Shown here: positions 1-7,468 of the stretch, piece by piece
How the letters are laid out: each line of letters begins with the position of its first letter
Position numbering within the stretch: the first letter of the stretch is position 1
Source: an uncultured Fibrobacter sp.
GTDB taxonomy: Bacteria > Fibrobacterota > Fibrobacteria > Fibrobacterales > Fibrobacteraceae
DNA length: 64,000 bases
NCBI RefSeq assembly: GCF_900316465.1
Contig: NZ_ONDD01000019.1
Location: forward strand, 23,422-87,421
Direction: 5' to 3'
Position numbers and translations under genes: made by a program
Notes under the pieces: model-generated
The model's input: the letters and a program-made list of their open reading frames with translations, nothing else
Told to the model about the DNA's origin: nothing
The model's database searches: none

Positions 1-11
1 GGCTACAAGTA

Positions 12-1808
12 ATGGCTCAAGAAACGACAGATGTGGAACTGAGCGAACGCTTGGCTTCGGCAATGTCGAAGAGCCTGCGCATACCCCATGTGGTGGCGCG
101 CTTCTTGGTGTCTCGAGGAGTCTGCACGGTGTCCGAGGCGCACCGCATGCTGTGCGGAAACGCGGGCGATGTGCTGGACCCGTTCTTGATGAAGGGAATG
201 GAAGAAGCGGTTGCCTGGCTGCTGGACATTCGCGAAAAGCACGAAAAAGTTTTTGTATTTGGCGACTACGATTTGGACGGCATGTCGGCCGTGACGCTCA
301 TGACGCGAGCCTTGGCCGAGCTTGGCCTAGAATCGGATTGGCGCCTGCCGAACCGCTTTGGCGACGGCTACGGACTTTCTGCTTCTGCTGTCGAAGAAAT
401 GCATGAGGCGGGCGCCCGCTACGTGATTACGGTCGATACCGGCATTACCGCGAACGCCGAGATTGCGCTTGCCAAGAGCTATGGAATGTCGGTGCTGGTC
501 ATTGACCACCACCAGCCTTCGGGCGATGGACTCCCGGATTGCGATGTGCTTTTGGACCCGCACCAGGATGGCGATACATACCCGAATCCGGAACTCTGCG
601 GCGTGGGAGTTTCGTACAAATTTGTTTGCGCCCTGTACTCCAAACTTTCGATGCCCGAACCGACCAAGTTCTTGGACTTGGTGGCGCTCGGTACGCTTGC
701 TGACTTGGTCTCCATGACGCCTGAAAATCGCGCCTTTACCAAGACGGGACTTAGGTCTATTGAAAGCAGCCACTGGCCTGGCCTGCAAGAAATGTACAGC
801 AACTTGATGAAGGGCCACGGTAGCGTGGGCGGCATCGATGTCATGTACAAGTTTGCGCCGCTCCTGAATGCGCCTGGTCGTATGGAACGCCCGGATCCGG
901 CTCTCAAGCTTTTGCTCAGTCCGAATATGGCGACCGCCAATGCCTTGATGGCTGAACTGCGCGAATGGAACAGCAAACGCAAACAGAAAGAAGCCGAAAT
1001 TACAGAGATGGCGCAAGAGCAAATGAAAGCCATGTATGGCGATAATTTGCCGACGGTGATTGTGGTTGCCGGAAACGATTGGCATGTGGGCGTCATCGGA
1101 ATTGTGGCAGCCAAGCTTGCGCAAGAATACCACCGCCCGACTGCTGTGCTTTCGATTCAAGGCGGCATGGCGCATGCGAGTGCGCGTGCGGTGCCGGGCT
1201 TCAACTGGCATAAGGCTTTGTTTGAGTCGCGCGAATTGTTTGACCGCTGGGGCGGTCACGCCAACGCGGCGGGATTCTCGCTTTCGGCCGATAAGATTGA
1301 CGAACTCCGCAAACGCTTGGAAGTCTCTGCGGCAAACCAGAATTATACCGGCACCGAAGAATGCGAAGGCGAGACGGCGCCTTGCTCGTACGATATTCGC
1401 ATCTCGCTCAACGAACTGATTGTTGAGGCTTCGCAGTACATGACGCCGGGCGATTACGGCTCGGGCAATTGTGCAAACAAGGGCCAGCTGATTTCGATTC
1501 TCGACTTTATCGACTTGCTCGAACCATTCAGCGGAAACTTCCCGTATCCGACCTTCCGCGCCGACAACGTGAAAATCCACAGACTCCGTGAACTCAAGGG
1601 CGGACATCTGCAAATGGATATTTCGCAGGCGGGCAGCCGCGTGTATCCGGCGATTGGCTTTGGACTTCGCAAGTTCAAGAGTCTGCTCAGCAAGCCCGTG
1701 TCGGTGATTTTTGAACCCACCTGGAATTATTTTAACGACCGCAAGTCCTTGCAACTTTGCGTCAAGGCCATTGAGCCTTATATTGAACCCAACACCGTAA
1801 ACGACTAG
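12..1808 (+). CDS. recJ: Single-stranded-DNA-specific exonuclease RecJ
   Basis: This 598-residue protein is a RecJ-type 5'-3' ssDNA exonuclease of recombination and mismatch repair, acting in the cytoplasm. Seen: the DHH-superfamily aspartate motif GDYDLDG at residues 84-90, the signature DHH at 165-167 (VIDHH), and a DHHA1-like domain with HVGVIGIVAAKLA and RWGGHANAAGFS near residues 355-425. A C-terminal OB-like region follows. The length fits the family. The start lies 11 bases into the window, so its promoter is mostly outside. The next gene starts 11 bases after the stop, suggesting cotranscription. The assignment is firm. Confidence 0.95.
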   Translation: MAQETTDVELSERLASAMSKSLRIPHVVARFLVSRGVCTVSEAHRMLCGNAGDVLDPFLMKGMEEAVAWLLDIREKHEKVFVFGDYDLDGMSAVTLMTRALAELGLESDWRLPNRFGDGYGLSASAVEEMHEAGARYVITVDTGITANAEIALAKSYGMSVLVIDHHQPSGDGLPDCDVLLDPHQDGDTYPNPELCGVGVSYKFVCALYSKLSMPEPTKFLDLVALGTLADLVSMTPENRAFTKTGLRSIESSHWPGLQEMYSNLMKGHGSVGGIDVMYKFAPLLNAPGRMERPDPALKLLLSPNMATANALMAELREWNSKRKQKEAEITEMAQEQMKAMYGDNLPTVIVVAGNDWHVGVIGIVAAKLAQEYHRPTAVLSIQGGMAHASARAVPGFNWHKALFESRELFDRWGGHANAAGFSLSADKIDELRKRLEVSAANQNYTGTEECEGETAPCSYDIRISLNELIVEASQYMTPGDYGSGNCANKGQLISILDFIDLLEPFSGNFPYPTFRADNVKIHRLRELKGGHLQMDISQAGSRVYPAIGFGLRKFKSLLSKPVSVIFEPTWNYFNDRKSLQLCVKAIEPYIEPNTVND

Positions 1809-1819
1809 GATAACTAAAA

Positions 1820-2320
1820 ATGCGCAACTTGCCGATATATTTCATGATTCTGGTTTTTGCGGGAATGCTGTTTGCACTCTCGAGGGTGCATCTGTATACG
1901 CCGGTGGTTCTTCCTGCTGAACCGGAGCCCGCCCCTGTAGAACAGGATGGCTTTACGGGCCGCGTGGTGATGCCTTCGCTAGACGATATCTATGTACTGG
2001 AAAATACGGCCGGCCGAGACCTCGTACAGTTTGCAAGGTTCTTGAAGGGCCGCGCCGCAGGCCTCCATTTTGCGTCGGCCGCTTACTTTAAGGCTAACCA
2101 GAAAAATTTGAAAAAGGATTCGCCCCATGCGATCATGGGAATCAAGCTGACCCTTGATTCCTTGGGCACGTTTATGCCCGAAATTCTTTTCACCAACGTA
2201 CACGATGATAATTTTAAAGGCCTGGTGCTTTCGCAAATCCAGACCTATTGGCGCTATCCGCGTAGTGAAAGCGGACGCTTTGTCGTTTGGCTTCCAATCG
2301 CTTGGAAAACCGAATATTGA
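1820..2320 (+). CDS. Membrane-anchored protein with TonB/AgmX-like C-terminus
   Basis: A 166-residue protein of no firmly recognised family. Residues 6-24 form one hydrophobic segment, followed by a short Pro/Glu-rich stretch (PAEPEPAPVEQ) typical of a periplasm-spanning linker. The last 60 residues read like a TonB or AgmX/PglI C-terminal domain: a strand with GIKLTLDSLG, a helix LSQIQTYWRYPR, and a final strand VVWLPIAW. It may therefore contact an outer-membrane partner, but no ExbB/ExbD genes are nearby. It starts 11 bases after recJ with a weak GGAT ribosome site. The domain suggestion is inference from pattern only. Confidence 0.7.
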   Translation: MRNLPIYFMILVFAGMLFALSRVHLYTPVVLPAEPEPAPVEQDGFTGRVVMPSLDDIYVLENTAGRDLVQFARFLKGRAAGLHFASAAYFKANQKNLKKDSPHAIMGIKLTLDSLGTFMPEILFTNVHDDNFKGLVLSQIQTYWRYPRSESGRFVVWLPIAWKTEY

Positions 2321-2749
2321 TTACTTGCTCTTCAAGATAGCGAGCAGTTCGGCGGTGCGTTTCTCGATCAAGATGAACGCTTCGAACATACGGGCTTCGC
2401 GCCACTTCACCAAATACTTGGCCTTCCATTCTTCGGCCACTTCTTCGGGATCTTCATGGTGCGATTCGTTACGGTACCATTCTTCTTTCTTGATTTCCTT
2501 GATCATGTCGCCCATTTCGGCGGCCGGCTGCAAGGAACCCTTGCAAAGCAAGAGGGCACGCAAGTTGTCCAAGAGAATCTCGTCGCTCGGATTGTCGGAA
2601 TCGTCGCGAGCGCAGTCCCAAATTTCGCCACGGTGGCGTTCCGTCCAGCCCATCAGGTGCTTCTCGGTGCGTGCGAGTTCGCCCTTGGCGAGCTTTTCTT
2701 CGACTGCTTCGCGCGGGTAATAGATGCTGTTCGGGTAGAATTCGATCAT
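2321..2749 (-). CDS. Conserved hypothetical acidic helical protein
   Basis: This 142-residue protein is not recognised. It is rich in Glu, Lys, Arg and Trp, has no signal peptide or membrane segment, and looks largely alpha-helical and cytoplasmic. A good ribosome site (AGGGAG) precedes the ATG. It lies 25 bases downstream of the tRNA-Leu gene on the same strand, so the two may share a transcript starting at the tRNA promoter. Its stop abuts the stop of the convergent TonB-like gene with no room for a terminator hairpin. Confidence 0.7.
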   Translation of the reverse strand: MIEFYPNSIYYPREAVEEKLAKGELARTEKHLMGWTERHRGEIWDCARDDSDNPSDEILLDNLRALLLCKGSLQPAAEMGDMIKEIKKEEWYRNESHHEDPEEVAEEWKAKYLVKWREARMFEAFILIEKRTAELLAILKSK

Positions 2750-2774
2750 AAGGGGCTCCCTGGTTTGCCGTTAA

Positions 2775-2857
<83 letters not shown>

Positions 2858-2869
2858 TCGGGCGTGTCA

Positions 2870-2877
2870 CAAATATA
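2870..2877 (-). promoter_or_regulatory. -7 promoter box TATATTTG for tRNA-Leu
   Basis: Exact match to TAnnTTTG, the Bacteroidetes-type -7 element, at the spacing expected for a transcript starting a few bases before the tRNA. Because the tRNA 5' end is fixed by its structure, this is one of the cleanest anchors for the promoter motif in the window. Confidence 0.7.
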
Positions 2878-2932
2878 GTAAACAGAGCTGCAATTCCGGC
2901 CTTTTTGCAGGAATCTCTAGCAACAATTCTGT

Positions 2933-2940
2933 TATTTTTG
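2933..2940 (+). promoter_or_regulatory. -7 promoter box TATTTTTG
   Basis: Exact TAnnTTTG match whose last base lies only four bases before the ATG at 2945. The predicted transcript would have essentially no leader. Confidence 0.5.
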
Positions 2941-2944
2941 GGAT

Positions 2945-3469
2945 ATGAAACTGTTTGCTCTTATTCTTGTTGCGTTTATAGTTGCACCGCTTTTCGCCTA
3001 CGATGGCGATATGGATACCTACCACGAATTTAAGGAAGACCTTTCGCTTGCCCGCGACGGTTATATCGCTTGTCTGAATATGGCCATGGAATCGGCCAAC
3101 GAAAGCACCGAAGGCTCGTTAGAGGGCTGGTTCAACCTCCGCGACAAGGGCGGCGCCCGCTCCTGGATGCAGCTAGATTTTGAAGCCCCTGCATTCAAGT
3201 TCCTGAAGATGGAAGAAGTGCCTTACGGCTTTAAACTGAAAGGATCTCACGGCCCGTACAAGATTGATGCCGAAATCCGTGTCGTTACCCGCGATACCGA
3301 CATTTTCTACGACGTTAAGTACAATAAGGCGAGCAATGCTGCCGGCAAGGAAATCTTCGGCGAAGTATTCCGCAATGACCGCGTCGTCTTTTACGACGAA
3401 AGCACACCCTGCAAGCGCAAGGCCGTATCCTGCATTAACGAATACTCCCGCGGAACGATGGGCAAATAA
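2945..3469 (+). CDS. Exported hypothetical protein
   Basis: A 174-residue protein with a clear signal peptide (MKLFALILVAFIVAPLFA, likely cleaved after residue 18). The mature part is mixed alpha/beta with no motif I recognise, and has two cysteines near the C-terminus (CKRKAVSC) that could form a disulfide in the periplasm. The promoter-like box ends four bases upstream of the ATG and there is no Shine-Dalgarno site, so a leaderless mRNA is likely. A hairpin terminator follows directly. Confidence 0.75.
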   Translation: MKLFALILVAFIVAPLFAYDGDMDTYHEFKEDLSLARDGYIACLNMAMESANESTEGSLEGWFNLRDKGGARSWMQLDFEAPAFKFLKMEEVPYGFKLKGSHGPYKIDAEIRVVTRDTDIFYDVKYNKASNAAGKEIFGEVFRNDRVVFYDESTPCKRKAVSCINEYSRGTMGK

Positions 3470-3473
3470 AAAA

Positions 3474-3495
3474 AAGGAACCCGCGAGGGCTCCTT
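3474..3495. terminator. Bidirectional terminator between convergent genes
   Basis: Stem GGAACCC / GGGCTCC (one A-C mismatch) around a GCG loop, flanked by an A-run on the left and T's on the right. It can serve the exported-protein gene (+) and the lipoprotein gene (-). Confidence 0.7.
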
Positions 3496-3502
3496 TGGAA
3501 AT

Positions 3503-4381
3503 CTAGTCCGGTTTAGCGGAATTCTGTTTGGAAACTAAGTCCATCAACTCATCGGTTGTATACTCGTTCCCGTCATCACATTTTTGCTTGTGCTCGTTGA
3601 TCCAATGGTCGTACTTCGCTCCGTTGGTATTCACGGTGTCGAGCTTGGTCTCGTAAGCATCCTTACAGTTGAGGGTTGTATTATCTGCCAACGTGTACTT
3701 GTTTGGATAATTTGTGCTGGCTTCGGCGTCTTTGGCCTGATTGGTGAAGTATTCCTTTGCAGAAGGACATGCTTCGCCGTTGGTTGCCGCTGTTGGGGCA
3801 CATTGTTCGATGGTGTCTCCGACTAAAGCGAAAGACTTTGTTGTGGCGTACGCCATCTTTTTGAAATAAATCATCCCGTTGTCGCATTTGAATATGGAAT
3901 CATTTCGGGCGGTGATGGTGCACGTTTGAGGCGGAACGCCGTAAAGAGCCTCGTTCTCGGAGAGTTCGGCCATGACGGTCTTTAAGTTTGGTCGGTACGA
4001 AGCGCAAGGCGATGGAGTGTAGAATGTCGAGTCCTTGCAATGAACCGATGGGTGCAACCCTAACGTGTACGGGTAATCGGGGTTGAAATAAGAAGAACTG
4101 CTGGGTATTTCGCTGCTAGACGAAGCCGGTTCCTGAATGTCTGGGTTAGCCGGTTGTTCCACGGAACTGCTAGAAAGCTCGCTAGGTTCGCCTGTCTGAA
4201 TCTCGGAACTGCTAGAAGGAGTCTCGGTCTGCGATTCTGAACTACTTGAAACATCGTTAGACGCGTTCGTTTCCGGGTCGGGAACCGGTGCCACGGAACT
4301 GCTGGAATCGTTATCGCATGCCGCCCAAAAAAGGGATGCTATGCACAGAGCTAGTTTGCGTTTGCATTTTCGAATAGACAT
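3503..4381 (-). CDS. Ser-rich-linker lipoprotein, function unknown
   Basis: I place the start at 4381 rather than at an upstream in-frame ATG (4438), because AAGGAGA lies seven bases before it and the product then begins with a proper lipoprotein signal (MSIRKCKRK, hydrophobic core, lipobox WAAC). It has 292 residues. The lipobox is followed by a long low-complexity linker with many SSSS/SSSE runs, then a Cys-containing globular part of about 180 residues (HCKDSTFY, CTITARN, FKCDNGMIYF, NCKDAYETK). The Tyr/Phe-x-Cys pattern recalls the repeats in the FISUMP lipoproteins of this window. It is likely outer-membrane anchored; the function is unknown. Confidence 0.8.
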   Translation of the reverse strand: MSIRKCKRKLALCIASLFWAACDNDSSSSVAPVPDPETNASNDVSSSSESQTETPSSSSEIQTGEPSELSSSSVEQPANPDIQEPASSSSEIPSSSSYFNPDYPYTLGLHPSVHCKDSTFYTPSPCASYRPNLKTVMAELSENEALYGVPPQTCTITARNDSIFKCDNGMIYFKKMAYATTKSFALVGDTIEQCAPTAATNGEACPSAKEYFTNQAKDAEASTNYPNKYTLADNTTLNCKDAYETKLDTVNTNGAKYDHWINEHKQKCDDGNEYTTDELMDLVSKQNSAKPD

Positions 4382-4476
4382 GATTGTTCTCCTTTTTTGT
4401 TTACTATGAATATATACAAAAAAAAGAGAACAGTGCAATTTATCTGTAACATTGCCGTGGACAAATTGTAAAAAAA

Positions 4477-4494
4477 GGAACCCTTGCGGGTTCC
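4477..4494 (-). terminator. Terminator of gpmI
   Basis: Perfect 7-bp stem GGAACCC / GGGTTCC with a 4-base loop. On the minus strand it is followed by a run of seven T's, just downstream of the gpmI stop. Confidence 0.85.
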
Positions 4495-4525
4495 ATTTTT
4501 AATTTTGTCTTATGTTAATCATCAA

Positions 4526-6160
4526 TTATTTGATGATCAACATACTGTCATCCCACGCTTCGTGCTTTTCGAGGCCGAGGAGGTTCGCGGTCGTTGCAGC
4601 GATGTTAGAAAGACCCCAGTCGCCTTCCTTGAGACCGAGCTTGCCGCCGGTCACGTTATCGTAAAGGATGCAAGGAACCTTGTTGAGGGTGTGGCTGGTC
4701 TTGGCCTTGAACGTACCGTCCTTGTTGACCTTCGGCATGCCGGTCTTCTTGTCGATTTCGTACATTTCGTCGGCGTTACCGTGGTCAGCCGTGATGATTG
4801 CAACACCACCGAGGGCGTCGATCACCGGGAGGAGTCGTGCAAGGCCGATGTCCACGGCTTCGATAGCCATGGTGGCGGCGCGGAAGGAACCGGTGTGGCC
4901 CACCATGTCGCCGTTCGGGAAGTTGCAGCGGAGCGTCTGGTACTTGCCGCTCTTCAAGGCTTCGATCATGGCGTCGGTGATTTCTGCAGCCTTCATCCAC
5001 GGGCGCTGTTCGAACGGAACAACGTCAGATTCGATTTCGAGGTAGGTTTCGCCGTCGAACTTGCTGGAACGGTTACCATTCCAGAAGTAGGTCACGTGGC
5101 CGTACTTCTGCGTTTCGGAGCAAGCGAACTGCTTGACGCCGGTTTCAGCGAGCCATTCGCCGCTGGTTTCCTTGATGGCCGGAGGCGGAACGAGGAAGCG
5201 GTTCGGGAGCTTGAGGTCGCCGTCGTACTGGAGCATGCCAGCGTAGCAGACGTGCGGGAAGCGCTTGCGGTCAAATTCGCTGAAGGATTCTTCTTCGAAG
5301 GCACGGGTGATTTCGATGGCGCGGTCGCCACGGAAGTTGAAGAACACCACGGAGTCACCGTCGTTGATGGTACCGACCGGCTGGCCGTCCTTCGCGATCA
5401 CGAACGGCGGGAGATCCTGGTCAATAGCCTTGGTTTCGCCACGGAGGGTTTCGATAGCCTGCGTAGCGTTGTCGAAGTAGCGGCCTTCGCCGAGCACGTG
5501 GGTCTTCCAGCCGAGTTCCACCATCTTCCAGTTAGCGTTGTAACGGTCCATGGTAATCTGCATACGGCCACCGCCGCTAGCAATGCAAACGTCGAATTCC
5601 GGGCTGCGGAGTTCGTCGAGGAACTTTTCGAACGGGCCGACGTAATCGAGAGCGGATGTTTCCGGCACGTCACGACCGTCGAGGAGGATGTGCACGCGGA
5701 CCTTCTTGAGGCCTTCCTTCTTGGCCTGGGCAACCATGGCCTTGAGGTGAGAAATGTTGGAGTGAACGTTACCGTCGCTGAAGAGACCGATGAAGTGGAG
5801 GACGGTGTTCTTTTCGCGGGCGTTGCCGGCGATTTCTTTCCATGCGTCGCGGCCGAAGATTTCGCCAGAGACGATGGAATCCTGCACGAGGGCGGCACCC
5901 TGGTTGTACACCTGGCCAGCACCGATAGCGTTGTGGCCCACTTCGGAGTTACCCATGTCTTCGTTGGTCGGCATACCCACGGCGCGGCCATGAGCCTTCA
6001 GGAGCACGTTCGGGTACATCTTGAAGAGGTTGTCGAGAGTCGGGGTGCGGGCTGCCTTGATGGCGTTGCCTTCGACTTTATCGGTGATACCAAAACCATC
6101 CATCACGATGGTTACGACCGGTCCCTTGATGCCGGGGAAATTGGAAAGCTTCTTGAGCAT
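4526..6160 (-). CDS. gpmI: 2,3-bisphosphoglycerate-independent phosphoglycerate mutase
   Basis: Interconverts 3- and 2-phosphoglycerate in glycolysis without a bisphosphoglycerate cofactor. It is an alkaline-phosphatase-superfamily, Mn-dependent cytoplasmic enzyme. Seen in 544 residues: metal-binding MDGFG at 20-24, the phosphoserine motif DMGNSEVGHNAIGAG with Ser72, an RDVPETSALDY region, and C-terminal TADHGNADEM and SHTLNKVPCI metal ligands. The length is slightly above the usual 510-550. A CGGAG site precedes the ATG. It is a single-gene unit with its own terminator; no oddities were seen. Confidence 0.96.
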   Translation of the reverse strand: MLKKLSNFPGIKGPVVTIVMDGFGITDKVEGNAIKAARTPTLDNLFKMYPNVLLKAHGRAVGMPTNEDMGNSEVGHNAIGAGQVYNQGAALVQDSIVSGEIFGRDAWKEIAGNAREKNTVLHFIGLFSDGNVHSNISHLKAMVAQAKKEGLKKVRVHILLDGRDVPETSALDYVGPFEKFLDELRSPEFDVCIASGGGRMQITMDRYNANWKMVELGWKTHVLGEGRYFDNATQAIETLRGETKAIDQDLPPFVIAKDGQPVGTINDGDSVVFFNFRGDRAIEITRAFEEESFSEFDRKRFPHVCYAGMLQYDGDLKLPNRFLVPPPAIKETSGEWLAETGVKQFACSETQKYGHVTYFWNGNRSSKFDGETYLEIESDVVPFEQRPWMKAAEITDAMIEALKSGKYQTLRCNFPNGDMVGHTGSFRAATMAIEAVDIGLARLLPVIDALGGVAIITADHGNADEMYEIDKKTGMPKVNKDGTFKAKTSHTLNKVPCILYDNVTGGKLGLKEGDWGLSNIAATTANLLGLEKHEAWDDSMLIIK

Positions 6161-6218
6161 ATTTACTCCGTGTTTGAATTTACGGGCGAAAATTTAGCAA
6201 TTTCAACACTATATAAAA

Positions 6219-6244
6219 AAGCCCTCCCCTTGCGGGGAGGGCTT
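6219..6244 (-). terminator. Terminator downstream of lipoprotein gene
   Basis: Strong GC stem GCCCTCCCC / GGGGAGGGC with a TTGC loop. On the minus strand it runs into a T-rich tract. It follows the lipoprotein gene and insulates gpmI. Confidence 0.85.
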
Positions 6245-6263
6245 AAATTTGGTTTAGACCCGA

Positions 6264-7325
6264 TTACTGGACCTTATAGAGCTTCACCTTGAAGGTGTAG
6301 TCGCCGTTGTTGCCTTCGGTCGTTTCGGTGAGTGCGAAAGCGTAGAAGCCGGCGCCCGTTTCAGCATTGTAGGCTGCGGTCTTTGCGACGTAGATCTGGT
6401 TGGAGTTCAGGATCATTTCATTCAACTGCGTGCCTTCGATGGTCTTAAACTTGAAGTCGCTCACGTAGGCGGTTGCCGGAGAACGATCCGGGTTCATGTC
6501 TTCCGGCCAGATATCCACTTCGTAGTCGTCGGTAGCAGGCGGAAGGTCACCATTGGTAATCGGGGTGACAAAGACGCCTGCGCCGGCGGTAGCGGAAAGT
6601 TCAGGTTCGTTTCTGGTGCCAGCCTTGACGAAGGTGATGTCTGCGGGAGAACCGGCAGGCACTGCAGTGCAAGTAGAAAGGCTGAGGCCCGGATTCATAT
6701 TCGTAGACAGTTCAACCTGGCAGGAGGTCATGGGGATTTCGGCCTTCACAGGCTGCTGAGAAGTCGTGTCTTCGGTGCGGCAGTATTCGGCTGCATCGCG
6801 TTCGAACGGAATGACTTCGGTTCTCTGGTAATCCTTTACGCCGTCGTTAGCCGTCACGGTAACGACCAGGCTGAACGTACCACATTCGGTGAAACCCTGA
6901 TCCAGCAGGTTGACGGACACATAGGCAGAATTCATGGAATTCAGGTCAATAGCATTCTGCGTCGGGAAAAGGATGGTGTTGGAGCTGACGGCTACGTTAA
7001 CGCTAGCCATGTTGCTCGGGTCAGTGCCCTTTCCGACCTTATATTCGATTCCGGTGAAGGCTGTATTGAAGACGCTGTCCTGGGCTTCAGGGTCGCCGAC
7101 AAAGTCTATGCCGAACTGGCCTTTGAATCTGATTTCGTCACCGGCGATTCGAGAAGAGAATTCTGTGACGGTGATGTTGGGGTCTTTCTTGTCCGGAACT
7201 ACAATTTTGCCCTGCTGGTTCGGATCGGGTTCGGTAGAAGACTTGCTATCGCTTCCGCAAGCGATGAGGCCGAATGCGCCAATGGCGAAAACGGAACTCA
7301 GGATAAGTTTCTTTGCAAAAATCAT
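6264..7325 (-). CDS. Lipoprotein, function unknown
   Basis: A 353-residue protein with a lipoprotein signal (MIFAKKLILSSVF, lipobox LIAC at about residue 23), then a short Ser/Pro linker (GSDSKSSTEPDPNQQ). The rest looks like beta-rich surface domains, with paired cysteines (TECGTFS, EYCRTED, TSCQVE, LSTCTAV). No family recognised. GAGGA lies before the ATG, which supports this start. It is monocistronic, with a strong terminator at 6219-6244. Probably anchored to the outer membrane or periplasm. Confidence 0.8.
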   Translation of the reverse strand: MIFAKKLILSSVFAIGAFGLIACGSDSKSSTEPDPNQQGKIVVPDKKDPNITVTEFSSRIAGDEIRFKGQFGIDFVGDPEAQDSVFNTAFTGIEYKVGKGTDPSNMASVNVAVSSNTILFPTQNAIDLNSMNSAYVSVNLLDQGFTECGTFSLVVTVTANDGVKDYQRTEVIPFERDAAEYCRTEDTTSQQPVKAEIPMTSCQVELSTNMNPGLSLSTCTAVPAGSPADITFVKAGTRNEPELSATAGAGVFVTPITNGDLPPATDDYEVDIWPEDMNPDRSPATAYVSDFKFKTIEGTQLNEMILNSNQIYVAKTAAYNAETGAGFYAFALTETTEGNNGDYTFKVKLYKVQ

Positions 7326-7428
7326 GATTTTTCCTCATTAATTGTTTTTCTGCCCTTGAAAATAAACAAAAATGGGCTGAAATGCAATCAAAAAAGTGTA
7401 AATTTAAGCTAAAATGAAGCGAAAAACA

Positions 7429-7450
7429 CGCTTTTTTGCGCAAAAAAGCG
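7429..7450. repeat. Perfect 22-bp palindrome downstream of uvrB
   Basis: CGCTTTTTTGC followed by its exact reverse complement. It sits 19 bases past the uvrB stop, between uvrB and a convergent-side intergenic region. It could form a terminator cruciform/hairpin or serve as a symmetric protein site; the T and A runs allow termination on either strand. Confidence 0.5.
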
Positions 7451-7468
7451 GATTTTAGTGATATAAAT

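Noticed and set aside
4484..6292. Long plus-strand reading frame of about 600 codons opposite gpmI
   Set aside because: It is the antisense of gpmI, whose protein motifs are unmistakable; its own product is a compositionally odd shadow with no ribosome site.
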